A DNA stretch of 7,556 bases from Chloroflexi bacterium RBG_16_48_8 (lineage in GTDB: Bacteria > Chloroflexota > Anaerolineae > Anaerolineales > E44-bin32), in the NCBI GenBank assembly GCA_001795115.1, contig MGNI01000167.1, forward strand, positions 183 through 7,738, read 5' to 3'. The notes beneath the pieces were generated by a model. The model was given only the letters and a program-made list of their open reading frames with translations. It was not told the origin of the DNA and ran no database searches. The first letter of the stretch is position 1; each line of letters starts with the position of its first letter. A program made the position numbers and the translations under genes. Positions 6,367-7,556 of the stretch are shown in pieces.

Positions 6367-7556
6367 TTAGTTATCCCCTTGATCTTTACGCTCACGAGCG
6401 GCGACAATTTCTTGCTGAATATGTGCAGGGACTCTCTCGTAGTGGCTCAAGCTTATACTGAAAATCCCTCGACCACCTGTGATCGAGCGTAGATCCGTCA
6501 CGTAGCGCAAGATCTCCGCTAATGGAACTTTAGCGGTAACCACACTTCGTCCGTGCTCGGTGTCCATCCCTTGAACTCGAGCCCGGCGGGTGTTGAGGTC
6601 ACCCAGAACATCACCCATATAGGCCTCTGGCACCGTAATTCTGACATCCATGATGGGCTCCAACAATACTGGATTTGCATCCTGGATGGCTAATTTGAAA
6701 GCCTCACGACCAGCGACCTCAAACGCAATCGCCTTGGAATCAACAGGATGTTCCTTTCCATCGTAGACTTCCACTCGGATTTTCTCAACTGGAAATCCAG
6801 CGATAGCCCCCTGGCGCATAACAGTCTTCACACCCTTTTCAATGGCAGGCATATAACTGGAGGAAACAGCTCCACCGAAAACTTTATTCTCAAATTCATA
6901 TTCACCCTCTTCCAGAGGCATGATGCGCAAATGAACTTCACCGAACTGTCCTGCGCCTCCGGTTTGTTTCTTATGACGATACATTGCATCACCGCCCTTG
7001 GTAATCGTCTCGCGGTAAGGGACCTTTGGTATTTCCGTATTCAGACCAACCTGGAATTTCGATTCCGCTTTTCGGATGGCAACATCGATGTGTTGATCTC
7101 CCATCCCCTCTAAAATGGTCTGATTGGTGCTGGGCTCTTGATGCCAGATGAGGGTCGAGTCTTCTTCGCACAAACGAGTGAGAGCCGTACCCATCTTGGC
7201 CGAGTCTGCTTGCGTCTTGGGGATCACAGCCACCGAGTAAAGCGCGTTGGGATACACTGGAACAGGGAGGGTGAGGGGATGCGCTTTCTCACAGAGCGTA
7301 TCTCCTGTCCCCGTAGCGCTCATCTTCGCAATGGTACCGATATCTCCTGCATGCAACAATGCCACAGGAAGTTGTTCTTTCCCTCTCAAAATATTAATCG
7401 TTCCGAGGCGCTCTTCTGAGCCCTTACGCTGGTTCCAAACGCGACTATCCGAATTTAAGGTGCCTGAATAGACACGCATATAGGTTAGTTTTCCTACAAA
7501 GGGATCGGCCGTCGTTTTCCACACATACACTGCCAGAGGACCCGTGCTCGAGGCTC
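6367..7556 (-). CDS. Elongation factor G-like GTPase (EF-G2 type), N-terminal part outside window
   Basis: This is the C-terminal two thirds of a ribosomal translocase-like GTPase. The frame is open to the right edge (reading ...STGPLAVYVWKTTADPF), so the G domain is not visible. Counting from the GTG at 7530, domain II covers about 1-83 (TADPFVGKLTYMRVYSGTL ... GTGDTLC) and domain III about 95-167 (PKTQADSAKMGTALTRL, GMGDQHIDV). Domain IV covers about 168-288 and domain V about 289-375 (LLEPIMDVRITVPEAYMGDV, DLNTRRARVQGM, TDLRSITGGRG). Domain IV keeps the tip His261 in EHPVDS. Its other tip loop reads QTGGAGQFGEV, where canonical EF-G has SGGRGQYGHV, and the insert before it (MYRHKKQ) is typical of EF-G2/FusA2-like proteins. 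It is thus probably a second, EF-G-like factor and not the main EF-G. It ends 63 bases before the chosen start of the membrane protein. Confidence 0.93.
   Translation of the reverse strand, partial: ASSTGPLAVYVWKTTADPFVGKLTYMRVYSGTLNSDSRVWNQRKGSEERLGTINILRGKEQLPVALLHAGDIGTIAKMSATGTGDTLCEKAHPLTLPVPVYPNALYSVAVIPKTQADSAKMGTALTRLCEEDSTLIWHQEPSTNQTILEGMGDQHIDVAIRKAESKFQVGLNTEIPKVPYRETITKGGDAMYRHKKQTGGAGQFGEVHLRIMPLEEGEYEFENKVFGGAVSSSYMPAIEKGVKTVMRQGAIAGFPVEKIRVEVYDGKEHPVDSKAIAFEVAGREAFKLAIQDANPVLLEPIMDVRITVPEAYMGDVLGDLNTRRARVQGMDTEHGRSVVTAKVPLAEILRYVTDLRSITGGRGIFSISLSHYERVPAHIQQEIVAARERKDQGDN

Noticed and set aside
6748..7113. Plus-strand open frame of 121 residues
   Set aside because: It is antisense to the strongly conserved EF-G domains III-IV; its low-complexity content looks like a shadow frame.
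1..7556. Mobile element, CRISPR array, toxin-antitoxin or phage-defence system
   Set aside because: No transposase, integrase, terminal inverted repeats, regularly spaced repeats or defence-type domains were seen; all genes are of metabolic, transport or translation type.

Overview
The window looks like bacterial chromosome of roughly even base composition, with tightly packed genes and no tRNA, rRNA, insertion sequence or CRISPR array that I can see. It holds two gene clusters that point towards each other. The mix of an EF-G2-type translation factor, a small RGSWGVGRF/FDLYYDRAP protein (DUF6504-like), Est30-type esterases in tandem and a PAP2 phosphatase with an extra C-terminal membrane region suggests a member of the Chloroflexota, possibly Anaerolineae. 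That assignment is inferred from protein style and was not tested.

Plus strand, 1-5384: six genes run in one direction with almost no space between them. They are the 3' part of an M24 Xaa-Pro peptidase gene, three consecutive paralogous alpha/beta hydrolases of 256, 257 and 257 residues, an MFS transporter, and a PAP2-family membrane phosphatase. Two junctions are 4-base ATGA overlaps, one gap is 2 bases, and the other two gaps are 13 and 27 bases, so the set is very likely one transcription unit. Any promoter lies upstream of the window.

Minus strand, 7556-5547: the C-terminal two thirds of an EF-G-like translation factor is followed by a small four-helix membrane protein read from a TTG start. 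Next comes a 129-residue soluble DUF6504-like protein whose start overlaps the end of the membrane gene. The 162-base convergent gap (5385-5546) contains an imperfect hairpin that could terminate transcription.

The most notable feature is the tandem triplication of the hydrolase. The first two copies keep a full Ser-Asp-His triad. The third keeps Ser and Asp, but the segment holding the catalytic His is replaced and shortened by two codons, next to short direct repeats in the DNA. The hydrolases are coupled to an exporter-like MFS protein and a lipid-phosphatase-like PAP2 enzyme. This is compatible with a role in turnover or transport of lipids or other esters, but no substrate can be read from the sequence.
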